A stretch of DNA of 7,820 nt from Elusimicrobiota bacterium (GTDB lineage: Bacteria > CG03 > SLGR01 > PWQF01): assembly GCA_003557485.1 (NCBI GenBank), contig PWOI01000127.1, forward strand, positions 1 through 7,820. The letters run 5' to 3'. Positions 6,842 to 7,820 of this stretch are shown here, piece after piece. The notes under the pieces are model-generated. The model saw only the letters and a program-made list of their open reading frames with translations. It was not told the origin of the DNA and did no database searches. Every line of letters starts with the position of its first letter. Positions within the stretch are counted from its first letter, which is position 1. Both the position numbers and the translations under genes were made by a program.

Positions 6842-7633
6842 ATGAAAGAAAAGATGTTCGGTAAAATAAGCGAAAAAGCGGTAACAAGGGCTATTGTTGA
6901 AGAGTTTTCCCGGCAGTTCTCAGATTATGTGGAATCAGACTGCCTTATTATAGGGGGCGGCCCTTCCGGCCTGATATTCGCCCGGGACCTTGCAGAAAAA
7001 GGTTACAAGGTTCTTGTTGTTGAGCGCAATAACTACCTGGGAGGCGGTTTCTGGTTGGGCGGATACCTTATGAACAAGATAACGGTAAGGGCTCCTGCCC
7101 AGAAAATACTTGAAGAACTGGAAATTCCCTACACTACCAGAGAGGAAGGGCTTTTTGTAGCTGACGGCCCTCACGCCTGTTCTGCCCTGATAAAAAGCTC
7201 CTGTGACGCGGGGATAAAGATAGCAAATATGACTACCTTTGACGATCTGGTATACAGACAAGGGAAGGTTGGGGGGGCAGTTATAAATTGGACTCCTGTT
7301 GAATCTCTGCCAAGGCAGATCACCTGTGTTGACCCTATAGCTATGGAGTCCGCAGTTCTGGTGGACGCAACCGGCCACGATGCGGCGGTGCTTAACAAAT
7401 ACATAGAAAGAAAAGGGGAGAAACTTCCCGGTTTCGGAGCTATGTGGGTTGAAGAATCCGAGGAGGCAATTGTTGAACATACCGGCAATTTTGCCCCGGG
7501 CCTTTATGCCTGCGGGATGGCGGTATCTACCGCTTACGGTCTGCCCAGAATGGGGCCCACTTTTGGTTCAATGCTTGCCTCGGGAAGAAAGCTTGCCGGG
7601 ATTATAGATAAGGATCTATCTAAATGCCGGTAA
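6842..7633 (+). CDS. thi4: THI4-type thiazole synthase with cysteine at the sulfur-donor position
   Basis: A 263-residue flavoprotein-like enzyme that in this family builds the thiamin thiazole moiety, as ADP-thiazole carboxylate, from NAD and glycine. The dinucleotide loop is GGGPSG (38-43), with Glu61-Arg62 at the end of strand two; GGGFWLGG (67-74), INWTPVE (148-154), GHD (178-180) and PRMGPTFGSML (235-245) are family signatures. The residue two before the conserved Asp-Pro is Cys162 (ITCVDP). Yeast and plant THI4 have their sacrificial cysteine there, and archaeal sulfide-using enzymes have histidine. It may therefore use its own cysteine once, or be re-sulfurated by the operon's relay; the latter is speculation. 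ATG 6842 follows AAAGGAAG by about 10 nt and lies 21 nt after the desulfurase gene. Database names such as ribose-1,5-bisphosphate isomerase for this family are misleading. Confidence 0.87.
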   Translation: MKEKMFGKISEKAVTRAIVEEFSRQFSDYVESDCLIIGGGPSGLIFARDLAEKGYKVLVVERNNYLGGGFWLGGYLMNKITVRAPAQKILEELEIPYTTREEGLFVADGPHACSALIKSSCDAGIKIANMTTFDDLVYRQGKVGGAVINWTPVESLPRQITCVDPIAMESAVLVDATGHDAAVLNKYIERKGEKLPGFGAMWVEESEEAIVEHTGNFAPGLYACGMAVSTAYGLPRMGPTFGSMLASGRKLAGIIDKDLSKCR

Positions 7634-7657
7634 GGCATATACGGTTCGGGTAAACCT

Positions 7658-7820
7658 TTGAGAGATGAAATAAAACAGGTAACTATAGTAAACGAAAGCC
7701 CTCTCGATGAAATAAAAATTGTTTCCAGTCTCCGGGATATCATAGGTGCTGCCGGCAAAGAGAAGTTAAAAATAACTGCTATCCAGCAGAAGATCCTGCC
7801 CGGCTGTGGCGGTGATACAG
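7658..7820 (+). CDS. hypothetical protein, 5' part only
   Basis: An open frame of 54 codons runs off the window end. It begins with TTG at 7658, 24 nt after the THI4 stop, and the frame is open back to a TAA at 7631-7633, where no ATG or GTG occurs. The predicted peptide starts LRDEIKQVTIVNESPLDEIK and later contains LPGCGGDT, a Cys-Gly-Gly turn that could bind a metal or nucleotide. I do not recognise the family. There is no strong Shine-Dalgarno. Codon use resembles the upstream genes, and the same strand and short gap suggest it belongs to the operon. Confidence 0.5.
   Translation, partial: MRDEIKQVTIVNESPLDEIKIVSSLRDIIGAAGKEKLKITAIQQKILPGCGGDT

Noticed and set aside
6935-7480. 181-codon open frame on the minus strand
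   Set aside because: It lies antisense to the well-supported THI4 gene and its translation shows no recognisable motif.
1-7820. CRISPR array, insertion sequence, tRNA or rRNA
   Set aside because: No regularly spaced repeats, transposase motifs, terminal inverted repeats or structural RNA signatures were seen.

Overview
The window is bacterial DNA of moderate GC content. All recognisable genes lie on the + strand, with frequent ATA, AGA and AGG codons and purine-rich ribosome binding sites. The sequence does not fix the taxon. The gene content suggests an anaerobic or sulfur-handling bacterium, possibly from a poorly cultivated lineage; this is inference.

Bases 1-2603 carry a long stand-alone gene. 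It encodes a degenerate KaiC-like N-terminal domain joined to a pyruvate phosphate dikinase-type ATP-grasp domain, without the phosphohistidine and PEP/pyruvate domains of a true dikinase. Its start is close to the window edge and could lie outside it. Bases 2604-2881 (278 nt) hold no gene. They contain a weak terminator-like hairpin, a two-part dyad (2723-2755), a promoter-like TTGACA/TATAAG pair (2781-2809), and a very AT-rich stretch with an inverted repeat spanning the predicted -10.

Bases 2882-7633 form one tight operon of six genes: a zinc-ribbon threonine synthase homologue, a MoaD/ThiS-like sulfur carrier ending in Gly-Gly, a stand-alone NIL-domain protein, a ThiF/MoeB/HesA-type E1 adenylyltransferase, a class V cysteine desulfurase, and a THI4-type thiazole synthase. 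Gaps range from a 4-nt overlap to 22 nt. A seventh open frame starts near 7658 and runs off the window.

A coherent reading is a protein-thiocarboxylate sulfur relay. The desulfurase takes sulfur from cysteine, the E1 adenylates the carrier's C-terminal glycine and helps turn it into a thiocarboxylate, and the carrier gives sulfur to a PLP enzyme of the threonine synthase fold. That enzyme could act on O-phosphohomoserine to give homocysteine, by analogy with CysO/CysM and with the HcyS/HcyF system of Wolinella. The NIL domain, known as the methionine-binding module of MetN and found near anaerobic homocysteine synthesis genes, supports a link to methionine. The THI4 gene suggests that thiamin thiazole is a second sulfur sink or a co-regulated pathway. 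Two details stand out: the E1 gene has no canonical start codon at the position its protein family and its Shine-Dalgarno demand, and the THI4 has cysteine at the sulfur-donor position instead of the histidine of sulfide-using archaeal enzymes.
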